This document shows, in pieces, positions 24,350-33,173 of a DNA stretch of 37,871 bases. Positions within the stretch are counted from its first letter, which is position 1; every line of letters begins with the position of its first letter. The stretch comes from Clostridium sp. UBA2485 (GTDB lineage: Bacteria > Bacillota > Clostridia > Clostridiales > Clostridiaceae). The notes below the pieces were generated by a model. It was not told the origin of the DNA. It searched no databases and saw nothing but the letters and a program-made list of their open reading frames with translations. The translations under genes and the position numbers were made by a program. The stretch spans positions 16,859 to 54,729 of the forward strand of contig NZ_DDOV01000047.1 in the NCBI RefSeq assembly GCF_002341865.1, read 5' to 3'.

Positions 24350-24739
24350 TTGTTTAAGGGGATAGAAAGAGCTAGAAAACAAGCAAGAAAAGCTATTGAA
24401 AGCCTGTATGATTCTACTTGCAATATTTGCAGATATGAAAAATATAAAGACCCTATAACTAAGGAAACTAAAACAGGAATTAATCCAGTTCCTAAGTACG
24501 AAAAACAACATTGTAAAGTATCTAAAGAAAGTCTAAGTAAAAATAATCAAACTGATACTATAAATCAAATTTCTTATGAGCTTAAGCTTTTTATATCTCC
24601 AGAGATAAATATAAATCAAGGGGATGAAATAGAAGTAACGAATAGGACCTTAAGTATAACTACTAAATATAAAGCTGGAGAAGGATTCCCCTATAATACA
24701 CATCAAGAAGTTATTTTAACAAAGGAAGATAAAGCGTAA
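24350..24739 (+). CDS. Head completion/stopper-like protein
   Basis: 129 residues from TTG 24350 right after the previous stop. Features: DSTCNICRYEKYKDPITKE, beta strands in the middle, and LTKEDKA at the end. It corresponds in size and place to XkdH or SPP1 gp16-type head-closure proteins. TTG is the only start near the junction. The gene overlaps the next by one base (TAATG). Confidence 0.72.
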   Translation: MFKGIERARKQARKAIESLYDSTCNICRYEKYKDPITKETKTGINPVPKYEKQHCKVSKESLSKNNQTDTINQISYELKLFISPEININQGDEIEVTNRTLSITTKYKAGEGFPYNTHQEVILTKEDKA

Positions 24740-25173
24740 TGGGAAGAATGGGAAGTTTTGATTATTCTGAGTTCAAGAATATGGCCAAAAGCTTTAAAAA
24801 GGCACTTGATGAAAGAGTAATTGAAAGATGGATTAAAGAATTTTTACTTGAAATGGCTTTTAGAGCTGAGAGAAAAATTAAAAAACGCACTCCACTAGGC
24901 GTTTACCCTAATAAGACAGGAGGACATTTAAGACGTAACTGGCAGGTAGGAAATGTAGTAAGGCAAGGAAATGCGTATATAGTAGAAATATTTAATAACG
25001 TGGAGTATGCAAGTTATGTAGAGTATGGTCACAGAACTAGGGATCATAAGGCATGGGTAGAAGGAAGATTCATGGCCACAATATCTATGCAGGAAATAGA
25101 AAGAGAATTACCTAAGTTCTTAGAAAGAAAGCAAGTAGAACTATTAAATCAAATACTTAACGGTAGAGCTTAA
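24739..25173 (+). CDS. HK97 gp10-like tail/neck protein
   Basis: 144 residues with the HK97_gp10 pattern: KIKKRTPLG, TGGHLRRNWQV, VEIFNNVEYASYVEYGHRT. These proteins sit at the neck between head and tail. The ATG overlaps the previous stop (TAATG). The following gene has an unusual start. Confidence 0.85.
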   Translation: MGRMGSFDYSEFKNMAKSFKKALDERVIERWIKEFLLEMAFRAERKIKKRTPLGVYPNKTGGHLRRNWQVGNVVRQGNAYIVEIFNNVEYASYVEYGHRTRDHKAWVEGRFMATISMQEIERELPKFLERKQVELLNQILNGRA

Positions 25174-25185
25174 GGAAGTGATAAT

Positions 25186-25617
25186 ATAGCAAGTATAAAC
25201 GATTTAAGAATAGGAATTAACCAGGCATTAGACAAAGAATTTCCTAACATAAATATATATGGAGAAGAGATTAAACAAGGTTTTGAGGAGCCTTGTTTTT
25301 TTATTAAGATTTTATCTTCAGCACAGGGTAAAGAGTTAAATACAAGATATAGCAAAAATATATCTTTTGATGTGCATTACTTTAGTGATAAAGAAAGTTC
25401 AAATAATGATTGTAATGATATGACTGACAGTTTATATGAAATTCTTGAATATGTACAAGTAGGAAATAGTTTATACAGAGCTACAGGGATGACACATGAG
25501 GTTATAGACGGAGTTCTACATTTCTTTTTACAGTTTAATTACAAAGTAATTAGGGAAGTAGAAAAAACACCAAAAATGCAAACCTTAGATAAGGAGGTTG
25601 GATTTAAAAATGACTAA
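25186..25617 (+). CDS. Tail terminator-like protein with apparent ATA start
   Basis: 143 residues in one open frame. The N-terminal region ASINDLRIGINQAL... INIYGEEI, followed by CFFIKILSS and IEFD-type strands, fits the tail terminator family found between neck genes and the sheath. In-frame there is no ATG, GTG or TTG before GTG 25372, which would remove a third of the protein. ATA 25186 sits 3-4 bases behind AAGGAAGTGAT, exactly where ATG is expected. Either AUA is used, or a G-to-A change (real or a sequencing error) has weakened the gene. Confidence 0.7.
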   Translation: MASINDLRIGINQALDKEFPNINIYGEEIKQGFEEPCFFIKILSSAQGKELNTRYSKNISFDVHYFSDKESSNNDCNDMTDSLYEILEYVQVGNSLYRATGMTHEVIDGVLHFFLQFNYKVIREVEKTPKMQTLDKEVGFKND

Positions 25618-25786
25618 AAAAGAAGTTAATTACGAAGTTAAATTTACTAAAGAACAGATTATCAATTCTAGTAAATTTACACAAATAGAAAAAGATATTT
25701 TAAAGGCTTTACTTGATGATAAGCAATATTCATTAGAGGAAGTTAAAAATATTATAGATGATTTTAACAAGAAAGAGGTGAAATAG
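25610..25786 (+). CDS. Small tail-region protein, unknown function
   Basis: 58 residues from ATG 25610 (AAGGAGGT upstream; TTG 25598 lies in that site). Charged and helical, with EKDILKALLDDKQYSLEEV and a lysine-rich end. Overlaps the end of the preceding gene by 8 bases, and ends directly before the sheath ATG. Small ORFs at this place occur in PBSX-like tail operons. Confidence 0.7.
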   Translation: MTKKEVNYEVKFTKEQIINSSKFTQIEKDILKALLDDKQYSLEEVKNIIDDFNKKEVK

Positions 25787-27097
25787 ATGGCAGGAGGAAC
25801 ATGGACTTCTCAAAATAAAACAAGACCAGGAGCATATATAAATTTTAAATCTAAAAAAAGCGCAATAACTCCAATAGGAGAAAGAGGAATTGCAACATTG
25901 CCTTTAATTTTACCTTGGGGACCTGAAAAAGAAGTTATTACTATACACGCTGATGATGATTTATCAAAAGTATTAGGTATTAATATAGCAGATGATAGCG
26001 CCTTGTTAATTAGAGAAGTATTTAAGAGAGCTAAGACACTTTTGTTATATAGACTTAATGAGGGTAGTAAAGCTACTGCAACATTAGAAGGATTAACTAT
26101 AAATGCAAAATACAGTGGAACTAAGGGAAATAACATTACTGTAGTAATTCAAAACAACATAGATGATACAAGTAGATTTGAGGTTATAACTACTTTTGAA
26201 GGTAACAAAGTTGATAAACAATTAGTTAAAACTATAGATGATTTAAAGTCTAATGATTATGTTGATTTTAAAGGTACTGGAGAATTAAAAATAACTGCTG
26301 GATTACCACTTAAAGGTGGAATTGATGGCACTGTTACTAATCAAAACTATACCGATTATTTGGCAGCAGTTGAAGTTTATGAGTTTCATACTATAGGAAT
26401 ACCAACTAAGGATTCAAGTATAAAAGCAGTTTCAACAGCATTTATAAAAAGATTAAAAGAAGATGGTAGACAGGTTCAATTAGTGTTAGAAAATTATCCT
26501 GAAGCCGATAGCGAAAATGTTATTAGCGTTAAGAATGGAGTTATTCTAGGAGATAATGTAAAAATAACATCCGACAAGGCAGTTGCATTTGTAACTGGAG
26601 CTACAGCAGGAGCAAATGTAAATCAATCTAACACATATCTTCAATATGAGGGTGCTATTGATCTAGATATTAAATATACTAACAGGGAAATAGAAGAAGC
26701 TTTAAAGAATGGGGAAATAGTATTTACAACTAATAATGGGAAAGTAGTTATAGAACAGGATATAAACACCTTTAAGTCATTTACAGAAGATAAAGGAAAA
26801 GATTATAGAAAGAATAGGGTAGTAAGAACTCTATTTGAAATAAACAATGGTATAAAATCACTATGGGAAACTAATTACATTGGTAAAGGTGACAACAGTG
26901 TGGATGGGAGAAATCTTTTTAAGAAAGATATAATTAAATTTTTGGAGGGACTTCAGGGGATAAATGCTCTTGAAAATGTTGTTCCAGAAGATATTGAAAT
27001 CGAAAAAGGAAAAGATAAAGATTCAGTATTGGCAAAGATTGAAGTACAACCAATTGATGCAATGGAGAAATTATATATGGATGTGGAGGTGCGATAA
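25787..27097 (+). CDS. xkdK: Tail sheath protein
   Basis: 436 residues. Begins with GGTWTSQNKTRPGAYINF and contains RGIATLPLILPWGP, YSGTKGNNITVVIQN and the C-terminal NPLEN-type region (LENVVPEDIEIEKG, VEVQPIDAMEKLYMDVEV). Sheath proteins contract to drive the tube through the cell wall, so the phage is a myovirus. Related to XkdK of PBSX. GAGGTGA lies before the ATG. Confidence 0.94.
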   Translation: MAGGTWTSQNKTRPGAYINFKSKKSAITPIGERGIATLPLILPWGPEKEVITIHADDDLSKVLGINIADDSALLIREVFKRAKTLLLYRLNEGSKATATLEGLTINAKYSGTKGNNITVVIQNNIDDTSRFEVITTFEGNKVDKQLVKTIDDLKSNDYVDFKGTGELKITAGLPLKGGIDGTVTNQNYTDYLAAVEVYEFHTIGIPTKDSSIKAVSTAFIKRLKEDGRQVQLVLENYPEADSENVISVKNGVILGDNVKITSDKAVAFVTGATAGANVNQSNTYLQYEGAIDLDIKYTNREIEEALKNGEIVFTTNNGKVVIEQDINTFKSFTEDKGKDYRKNRVVRTLFEINNGIKSLWETNYIGKGDNSVDGRNLFKKDIIKFLEGLQGINALENVVPEDIEIEKGKDKDSVLAKIEVQPIDAMEKLYMDVEVR

Positions 27098-27100
27098 TAT

Positions 27101-27565
27101 ATGGGATTTTTTAAAGCTGGAGATACCATTAGCGGGCAAGAAGCTAGAGCTTATATAACTATTGATGGTAGAAATGAAGAGTTATTTTATGCAAAGAAAA
27201 TTGAATCTAAAGTTGAAAAGCAGAAAACAGAAGTAAAGACACTTGGAAGAAGAGGAACGCAAAATAAAGCAGCAGGTTGGAAAGGTACAGGGACACTTAC
27301 TGTTTATTATGCCACATCTTTATTTAGGGATTTAATGCTTAGATATATGAAAGATGGTATTGATACTTATTTCGACCTTGCTGTTACAAATGAGGACCCA
27401 ACGAGTAATATAGGTAAGCAGACAATTGTTTTAAAAGATTGTAATTTAGATGAAGTAAGTATGGCTTCATTTGACGTCGATAGTGAAGTATTAGAGGAAG
27501 ATATGAGTTTTACATTTGAAGATGTTGACATGTTAGATAAGTTTAATAAACCGGTATTAGGATAG
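27101..27565 (+). CDS. xkdM: Tail tube protein (XkdM-like)
   Basis: 154 residues: FFKAGDTISGQEARAYITI, KTLGRRGTQNKAAGWKGTGT, and a beta-rich remainder ending EEDMSFTFEDVDML. These are tube proteins of XkdM type. Directly downstream of the sheath, GAGGTG upstream. Confidence 0.92.
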   Translation: MGFFKAGDTISGQEARAYITIDGRNEELFYAKKIESKVEKQKTEVKTLGRRGTQNKAAGWKGTGTLTVYYATSLFRDLMLRYMKDGIDTYFDLAVTNEDPTSNIGKQTIVLKDCNLDEVSMASFDVDSEVLEEDMSFTFEDVDMLDKFNKPVLG

Positions 27566-27582
27566 TAGGAGGAATATAGACA

Positions 27583-27996
27583 ATGAATAAATTTGAAGAT
27601 TTTTTAATGGATAGTTTTGAAGAAGTAGAAGAAATAGAAAGGGAAATAACTATAGGTGGAAGAAAAAGAAAAATGAAGTTTAAACCTATAGGAGCTACTG
27701 TAGGAGATGAAATAAGAAAGAAATGCAGAAAAGTTACTTTTACAAAAGGTCAAAAAGTAATTGATACAGATCAAGATAAATATATGGCAAGATTAATTAT
27801 AGAAACAACAACTTATCCAGACCTTAAAAATGCAGAATTGCAATCGGCTTGGGGTGTAATTGGAGAAGAAGCATTACTCGAAGCTATGAAATGTAAAATG
27901 AAAGATGGAGAGTATGGTCAATGGTCAGGTGTTGTAAGTGAGGTAAATGGATATGATAGGAGTATGCAGGAACTTATAGAAGAAGCAAAAAACTAG
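27583..27996 (+). CDS. xkdN: Tail assembly chaperone, short form (XkdN-like)
   Basis: 137 residues: ITIGGRKRKMKFKPIG, ARLIIETTTYPDLKNAELQSA and LIEEAKN at the end. XkdN-type chaperones assist tube and tape-measure assembly. The gene ends with A AAA AAC directly before the stop TAG, and a -1 frame continues beyond it, so a longer form is also expected. Confidence 0.9.
   Translation: MNKFEDFLMDSFEEVEEIEREITIGGRKRKMKFKPIGATVGDEIRKKCRKVTFTKGQKVIDTDQDKYMARLIIETTTYPDLKNAELQSAWGVIGEEALLEAMKCKMKDGEYGQWSGVVSEVNGYDRSMQELIEEAKN
27987..27993 (+). other. -1 ribosomal frameshift site (A AAA AAC)
   Basis: Zero-frame codons are GCA AAA AAC TAG, so the heptamer fits the canonical X XXY YYZ slip pattern. The -1 frame is then open for 58 codons to TAG 28167-28169. 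AGGAGGGTGAT lies just downstream and may slow or mimic ribosome binding; no upstream Shine-Dalgarno stimulator was seen. Confidence 0.8.
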
Positions 27997-28169
27997 TAAA
28001 GGAGGGTGATAGTGAAGCAAATTATGCTCACTATGCTCTCCATAGACTTAAAATTCTCCCTAGCACATTAGCAACTATGAGTCGGAATGAGAGGGCTTTT
28101 ATATATGCTTCAATAGATTTACATGTGGAAAAGGAAAAGAAAGAAATAGATAAGTGTAAAAGGAAATAG
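27993..28169 (+). CDS. Tail assembly chaperone, frameshift extension
   Basis: 58 codons in the -1 frame after 27993: LVKEGDSEANYAHYALHRLK, then STLATMSRNERAFIYAS and a lysine-rich end. GDSEANYAHYALHRL is the kind of T-domain extension found after XkdN-type proteins. It would be made as a fusion of about 195 residues with the upstream 137. The frame lacks its own credible start; the GTG at 28012 is in another frame. Confidence 0.78.
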   Translation, partial: LVKEGDSEANYAHYALHRLKILPSTLATMSRNERAFIYASIDLHVEKEKKEIDKCKRK

Positions 28170-28199
28170 TTGAAAGGAACGTATATTTTAGGATATCAT
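28170..28199 (+). promoter_or_regulatory. Possible promoter for SHOCT moron
   Basis: TTGAAA (28170-28175) and TATCAT (28194-28199) with an 18-base spacer, in the gap before the SHOCT gene. The -10 is weak. Confidence 0.35.
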
Positions 28200-28233
28200 A
28201 GTATTTGTAAAATTATACTATGGAGGGGATTGC

Positions 28234-28734
28234 ATGGGAGCAAAGAATAAAGTTATTGATGGGGAATATAACGGTAAAAACGTTATAATAACTGCTTTAG
28301 GTATTACTATTGTAACTGGACTATTTAAAAAGGTAATGATAGATGAAAACACAGTTGAAAAATATGAAATATTCGATAGTGAAAAGAAAACTAGTGCAAC
28401 CAGTGCAATTGGGAGAGGTGTAGCAGGTAGCTTATTTTTAGGACCAGTGGGATTATTAGCAGTTGCTTCAGCTAAAAAGAAGGGTGTATATGTAATTGCT
28501 ATAGAGTTTAAGGATGGTAAAAGAAGTTTGCTAGAGGTAGATGAGAAAATATATAGAAAGATGCTATTACTAAATTTCAGAAATGAAGATAGAGCAGATG
28601 AAGTTAACTTATGCAATAGTTCTCAAGAAGATATATTAGAGCAAATTAAAAAATTATCTGAATTAAAAGATCAGGGAATTTTAACAGAAGAAGAATTTAC
28701 AACGAAAAAAACAGATTTATTAGCAAAACTTTAA
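28234..28734 (+). CDS. SHOCT-domain protein, moron candidate
   Basis: 166 residues. The N-terminal half has beta strands and a small glycine-rich stretch (AGSLFLGPVGLLAVASAKKK, possibly membrane-associated). The C-terminus has the SHOCT pattern QEDILEQIKKLSELKDQGIL then TEEEFTTKKTDLLAK. It lies between the tail chaperone and tape measure, where PBSX-like phages have no such gene, and is followed by its own terminator. The TGGAGGGG ribosome site precedes ATG. Likely cargo rather than tail structure; function unknown. Confidence 0.8.
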   Translation: MGAKNKVIDGEYNGKNVIITALGITIVTGLFKKVMIDENTVEKYEIFDSEKKTSATSAIGRGVAGSLFLGPVGLLAVASAKKKGVYVIAIEFKDGKRSLLEVDEKIYRKMLLLNFRNEDRADEVNLCNSSQEDILEQIKKLSELKDQGILTEEEFTTKKTDLLAKL

Positions 28735-28744
28735 TGTATTAAAA

Positions 28745-28776
28745 AAGCGTTTAGAATTGTCTAAGCGCTTTTATTA
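28745..28776 (+). terminator. Terminator after SHOCT gene
   Basis: AAGCGTTTAG (28745-28754), loop AATTGT, CTAAGCGCTT (28761-28770) with one G-T pair, then TTTATTAT. Confidence 0.65.
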
Positions 28777-28799
28777 TGCCTTGAAAGCGAGGTGAACGC

Positions 28800-30788
28800 A
28801 TGGCAACAGTATCAACAGCTTTGAGAATGTTTGACCAAATGACTAACCCTTTACAGCAAGTAACACAAGCATTAAATTTAACTATAAGTGCTATGAATGA
28901 TATGAATAATAGCGCAAATAGAGATATACGAATTACTAATACGTTAAATACAGCTAGAGAAAGCATTAGTAGGGCTTCAGCGGGACTACAAGAATTAGTA
29001 AGTTCTCAAGATAGGACAAGGAATAGTCAAGAAAATTTAAACAATTCTTTTAATAGAGGTTCAAGCTCTACGGATAGTTTAGCTGGTAAAGTAAAAAATC
29101 TTGTAGGTGCTTATATAGGGTTTCAAACAATTAAGAAAGGCATTGATTTAACTATAGGTGGAGCTAGTAGGCTAGAACAACAACTTATTACTATTTCTGG
29201 TATGCTAGGTAACAAAGAGGTTGGTAAGCAATTTTTTGGAGATTTGAATGATTATGCGAATATAAGCGTTTATGGGTTAAAAGAGTTTAGTGGAATTACA
29301 CGACAATTTATTCAGTTTACAAAGAACACTGACAAACTTATGGATTTAAATAAAACTGCTGAAAGACTTGCATTTTTAGATCCAACGCAAGGATTAGAGG
29401 GTGCAGGATTTGCCTTAAAAGAAGCACTGGGGGGCGACTTTATGTCTTTAAAAGGTCGTTTTGGTTTTGGAAGCGCTGACAGAGAAATCCTACAAAGTGC
29501 TGAAAGCATGGAAGATTTTATTAGTAAGTTTAATGAATTATTAGATAAAAAGGGTGCCACCGAGCAGGCTCTAGAAGAATTTAATAACTCAGCCATAGCA
29601 CAATTTAACAACCTAAAATCTAATATAGAAACTTCTTTTGCACAAGCCGGAGAAAAGGCTATGGAAGCCTTAAAACCATTGCTAAGTACATTAAATGAAG
29701 CTTTTAGAGAAGGTAAATTTGAACCATTCTTTGATGGAATAGCAATTGGATTAGGCTTAATTTCAGATGGTCTATTAGGAATTATAGATATTTTCAATTG
29801 GATAGGCCAAACAGTACAAAATAATTGGTCTATAATACAACCAATATTGATTGCGATATTGCTATATTTTTTAGTTATGCTTATTCCTACAATATGGAAT
29901 ACAATAACATCACTAGTAGCTATGGCTATAGCATGGATAATGGTTAACTGGCCTATTATGCTAGTTATAGGAGCGATAGCTTTATTTATCTACATCCTTA
30001 TGAAATGTGGGGTTACTGCTGAACAAATTACAGGATTTATAGGTGGAGTATTCGGAGTTTTATATGCCACTGTTTATAATATAATTGCTATGATATGGAA
30101 TAGATTTGCAAGTCTAGGGGAATTTTTAGCTAACCTTTTTATAGACCCAACATATGCAATTAAAAAATTGCTATATGATTTAGCCGTAGACGCTTTGGGG
30201 TTCATAGGTTCTATAGCTAAAGGACTTACTGATCTAGTGAATATGATTCCTGGTGTTAAAATTGATTTATATAGTGGGATAGATAACCTAATAGACAAGA
30301 TACCAGAACCTAAATCCGATAAGAATGTTGTAAAGTTTAAGAGAATGGAATTGAAAGATTATTCTCAAGAGGCTACGAAAGGATATAACAAAGGTGCTAA
30401 CTTTGCAACAGGTATAGGAGATATATTTGGAGGGATGGGTAAAGTTCCTTATGGTCCTCCAGAACCACCAACAAATGTGATGGATAATTGGAATAATGCC
30501 CAAGTTGACAATTTTGGAGGTGCAGGGGACTTAGGTAAAAATGCAAAAGGAGCTAAGGACCATCTTAAAAACATTGATGATAAAATTGATGTAAGTAATG
30601 AACACTTAGAAATGCTTAGAGATTTAGCCGAACAAGAGAGCATTCAAAACTTTGTTACTTTAACCCCAACAGTACAGGTAACTACAGGAGACATTAAAGA
30701 AGAGGCAGACATAAATCAGATAATCTCTAAGATAGAGAATTACATGGAAAATGAGTTAGTTAATAGTGCAGAGGGGGTGTATGCTTAA
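28800..30788 (+). CDS. Tape measure protein
   Basis: 662 residues. Helical N-terminus with LRMFDQMTNPLQQVTQAL, a long helical region (LEQQLITISGMLG, GLEGAGFALKEALGGDFMSL), hydrophobic stretches at about 345-375 and 378-435 (for example ILIAILLYFLVMLIPTIW), and a Gly/Pro-rich C-terminus. The tape measure sets tail length; at the usual 0.15 nm per residue the tail would be about 100 nm. GAGGTGA lies before the ATG. A shadow frame opposite is not a gene. Confidence 0.92.
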   Translation: MATVSTALRMFDQMTNPLQQVTQALNLTISAMNDMNNSANRDIRITNTLNTARESISRASAGLQELVSSQDRTRNSQENLNNSFNRGSSSTDSLAGKVKNLVGAYIGFQTIKKGIDLTIGGASRLEQQLITISGMLGNKEVGKQFFGDLNDYANISVYGLKEFSGITRQFIQFTKNTDKLMDLNKTAERLAFLDPTQGLEGAGFALKEALGGDFMSLKGRFGFGSADREILQSAESMEDFISKFNELLDKKGATEQALEEFNNSAIAQFNNLKSNIETSFAQAGEKAMEALKPLLSTLNEAFREGKFEPFFDGIAIGLGLISDGLLGIIDIFNWIGQTVQNNWSIIQPILIAILLYFLVMLIPTIWNTITSLVAMAIAWIMVNWPIMLVIGAIALFIYILMKCGVTAEQITGFIGGVFGVLYATVYNIIAMIWNRFASLGEFLANLFIDPTYAIKKLLYDLAVDALGFIGSIAKGLTDLVNMIPGVKIDLYSGIDNLIDKIPEPKSDKNVVKFKRMELKDYSQEATKGYNKGANFATGIGDIFGGMGKVPYGPPEPPTNVMDNWNNAQVDNFGGAGDLGKNAKGAKDHLKNIDDKIDVSNEHLEMLRDLAEQESIQNFVTLTPTVQVTTGDIKEEADINQIISKIENYMENELVNSAEGVYA

Positions 30789-31450
30789 TGTATAAAATGT
30801 ATTTAGGTATAAACAATGGTGAAGAAGGATTTACCCTTCCAGTATTACCAGAAAAAATAGAACTTAACGAAAGTGGAGATAACAAAACTTTTGATGTTAT
30901 TAACTTAGGAGAAGTTAATACAATAAATAAACCTAAGTTGAGTGAGATAAGTTTTGAGAGTTATTTCCCATTAAACAAAGGACCATATGTGAGCTCGGAG
31001 CAGTTATTGTCTCCGAGTTCTTATATTGCAAAGATTAGAGAATGGAGAGAGAAGAAACAAAAGATAAGATTTATTTTTACTGGGGGTAGCCCCTTAGAAG
31101 TGAATGACTTATTTACTATAGAGAACTTTAAACTAAGTGAAAAAGGTGGAGAAGTTGGAGACATATATTATTCTATAGACCTTAAAAGGTATAGGCCTTA
31201 TGCAGCTATAAAAGTAGTTGTAGAAGCTAAACAGAATACTAAAGGTAAGACCACAACGACTAAAGCCCAAGCACCAAGACCAGTAGAAAAACCAAAACAA
31301 AAAACACATACGGTTGTTAGTGGAGATACATTATGGCATATTTCTAAAAGGTATCTTGGCAATGGTGCTAGATATCCCGAAATAGCAAAATTAAATAATA
31401 TTAAAAATCCTAATTTAATATACCCAGGCCAAGTTTTTAAAATTCCATAG
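30788..31450 (+). CDS. xkdP: LysM tail protein (XkdP-like)
   Basis: 220 residues overlapping the tape measure stop by one base (TAATG). The N-terminal part (LPVLPEKIELNESGDNKTFD and SYFPLNKGPYVSS) is the XkdP baseplate domain, followed by a Thr/Lys/Pro linker and a C-terminal LysM domain (about 173-219; HTVVSGDTLWHISKRYLG, YPGQVFKIP) that binds peptidoglycan. Typical hub-associated protein of contractile tails. Confidence 0.93.
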   Translation: MYKMYLGINNGEEGFTLPVLPEKIELNESGDNKTFDVINLGEVNTINKPKLSEISFESYFPLNKGPYVSSEQLLSPSSYIAKIREWREKKQKIRFIFTGGSPLEVNDLFTIENFKLSEKGGEVGDIYYSIDLKRYRPYAAIKVVVEAKQNTKGKTTTTKAQAPRPVEKPKQKTHTVVSGDTLWHISKRYLGNGARYPEIAKLNNIKNPNLIYPGQVFKIP

Positions 31451-31461
31451 GTGGTGGTGCA

Positions 31462-32436
31462 ATGCAAATTGAATTATTGTTAGATAATAAGAATGGAAAT
31501 ATGTTTAACATATCTGAGATCGTTACAGAGGTTACATGGAAAACTAAAAGAAAAGGTAAACCAGCTAGCTTAGAATTTAAATTTATAAAGGATAAATCCA
31601 TATCTATAAATAGCGGTGATGTAGTAAGTTTTAAGGTAGATGATAATAAAGTTTTCTATGGATATGTTTTTGAAAACAGTGGTAGTAAAGATATAGAAGT
31701 AAAAGCAACAGCCTACGATCAAACAAGGTATTTATTACACAATGATACCTACGCATTTACAAATAAGAAAGCTAGCCAAATAATAAGCCAGATAGTAACT
31801 GATATTGGGCTAAAGGTAGGTACAATAGAAGATACAAAACACGTAATACCATCTCTTTTAGAAGATGATAAAAAGTTATTAGATATAATGTATAGTGCAT
31901 TAGAAAAGACTTTAATGAGTACAAAACAAACCTACACATTGTATGATGATTTTGGCTTTATATGTTTAAAGAATATAAATAATATGAAGCAACGAATCAT
32001 AATTTCGGACGATAGTAATTTAGGTGATTATGACTGGAAAAATAGTATAGATAATGATACCTATAACAGGGTTAAAATAGTTAGAGATAATAAAGATACT
32101 AAGGGTAGAGATGTTTATATAGCGCAGGATAGTAAAAATATTGCTAAATGGGGAAGGTTACAATATTATAAAAAAGCAGATGAAAAGATGAATAAAGCAC
32201 AAATACAAGAGATGGTCAATAATACATTAAAACTTAAAAATAGAGAAACCAAAACATTAAAATTAAAAGATGTTATTAGTACAGATATTAAAGAGGATTT
32301 AAAGCTAAGAGCTGGTAGTGGTGTTTACGTGGATATAAAAGAAAAAGGAATTAAACAATACTATTTAATAGAAGATGCTAAACATAAGTTTGAAAAGGGT
32401 AATTTAGTTATGGACTTTGATTTAAAGGTGGTGTAG
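31462..32436 (+). CDS. xkdQ: Baseplate hub protein (XkdQ-like)
   Basis: 324 residues, gpD/XkdQ type: LDNKNGNMFNISEIVTEVTW, VVSFKVDDNKVFYGYVF, AYDQTRYLLHNDTYAFTNKK, and a C-terminal DLKLRAGSGVYVDIKEKG. Such hub proteins form the centre of the baseplate. It lies between XkdP- and XkdR-like genes, the standard order. Confidence 0.9.
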   Translation: MQIELLLDNKNGNMFNISEIVTEVTWKTKRKGKPASLEFKFIKDKSISINSGDVVSFKVDDNKVFYGYVFENSGSKDIEVKATAYDQTRYLLHNDTYAFTNKKASQIISQIVTDIGLKVGTIEDTKHVIPSLLEDDKKLLDIMYSALEKTLMSTKQTYTLYDDFGFICLKNINNMKQRIIISDDSNLGDYDWKNSIDNDTYNRVKIVRDNKDTKGRDVYIAQDSKNIAKWGRLQYYKKADEKMNKAQIQEMVNNTLKLKNRETKTLKLKDVISTDIKEDLKLRAGSGVYVDIKEKGIKQYYLIEDAKHKFEKGNLVMDFDLKVV

Positions 32437-32438
32437 AT

Positions 32439-32771
32439 ATGGGAATGTTAGATACAATAAAAAAAGCAAGTATAGGGGCTTTTGATGCAAGTAATCCAGT
32501 TAATATTTTATTTGGAGAAGTATTAAGCGTAGATAACTTTAAAATAAAAGTAGATCAGAAACTTATACTACCAAAGGAATTTTTTATTATCCCTGAGGGC
32601 TTAACTAAGTATGAAATAGATTTATCCCATAGCCATAATTATACCAATGGTTCAACCTCCAACGCTTTAAATAAAGTTATTATAAGAGAAGGACTTAAGC
32701 AAGGTGACAAGGTTTTATTATTAAGGATGCAAGGCGGACAACAATACATTGTATTAGATAAGGTGGTGTAA
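32439..32771 (+). CDS. xkdR: XkdR-like baseplate protein (DUF2577)
   Basis: 110 residues: VLSVDNFKIKVDQKLILPKE and the ending GDKVLLLRMQGGQQYIVLDK are DUF2577-type. Found in contractile tail baseplates, probably near the spike. Follows the hub gene closely. Confidence 0.88.
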   Translation: MGMLDTIKKASIGAFDASNPVNILFGEVLSVDNFKIKVDQKLILPKEFFIIPEGLTKYEIDLSHSHNYTNGSTSNALNKVIIREGLKQGDKVLLLRMQGGQQYIVLDKVV

Positions 32772-32774
32772 CAA

Positions 32775-33173
32775 TTGAGTATATTACCACAAGGAGCAAT
32801 AATAGAAAATGATTTAGAAGTAGAAGAAGTAATTGAGCCGACAAAAACTTATAGAATTAAAGATAATAGAATAGTAGGCTTTACAGATGGTAAAGAAGCC
32901 TTAAAGCAATCCATACAATTAATATTAAATACAGAAAGATATGAGTATCTGATATATTCTTGGAACTATGGAAGTGAACTTAATGGACTTATAGGACAAC
33001 AAAAGGATATAGCAGAGAGTGAGTTTAGAAGAAGAATAAGAGAAGCTCTAAGCCAAGATGATAGGATTAATAATGTAGATAATTTTATATTTAGATATGA
33101 TAAAGACGGTGTAGAAGTAAGTTTTACCGTCTTTTCTATTTATGGAGAATTTACTGAAAGTGTGGTGAAGTAG
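32775..33173 (+). CDS. xkdS: XkdS/gp25-like baseplate protein (DUF2634)
   Basis: 132 residues from TTG 32775 (AAGGTGGTG upstream). IKDNRIVGFTDGKEALKQSI, ILNTERYEYLIYSWNYGSEL and the gp25-like core are recognisable. It links hub and wedge parts of the baseplate. Confidence 0.9.
   Translation: MSILPQGAIIENDLEVEEVIEPTKTYRIKDNRIVGFTDGKEALKQSIQLILNTERYEYLIYSWNYGSELNGLIGQQKDIAESEFRRRIREALSQDDRINNVDNFIFRYDKDGVEVSFTVFSIYGEFTESVVK

Noticed and set aside
28012..28071. Independent ORF from GTG 28012 after AGGAGGGTGAT.
   Set aside because: That frame gives only 19 residues; the -1 frame gives the family-like extension.
28218..28616. 132-codon minus-strand frame.
   Set aside because: Opposite the SHOCT gene, which has a clear ribosome site and domain.
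29312..29797. 161-codon frame on the minus strand.
   Set aside because: Lies entirely opposite the tape measure gene, has no ribosome site, and its composition looks like antisense shadow.
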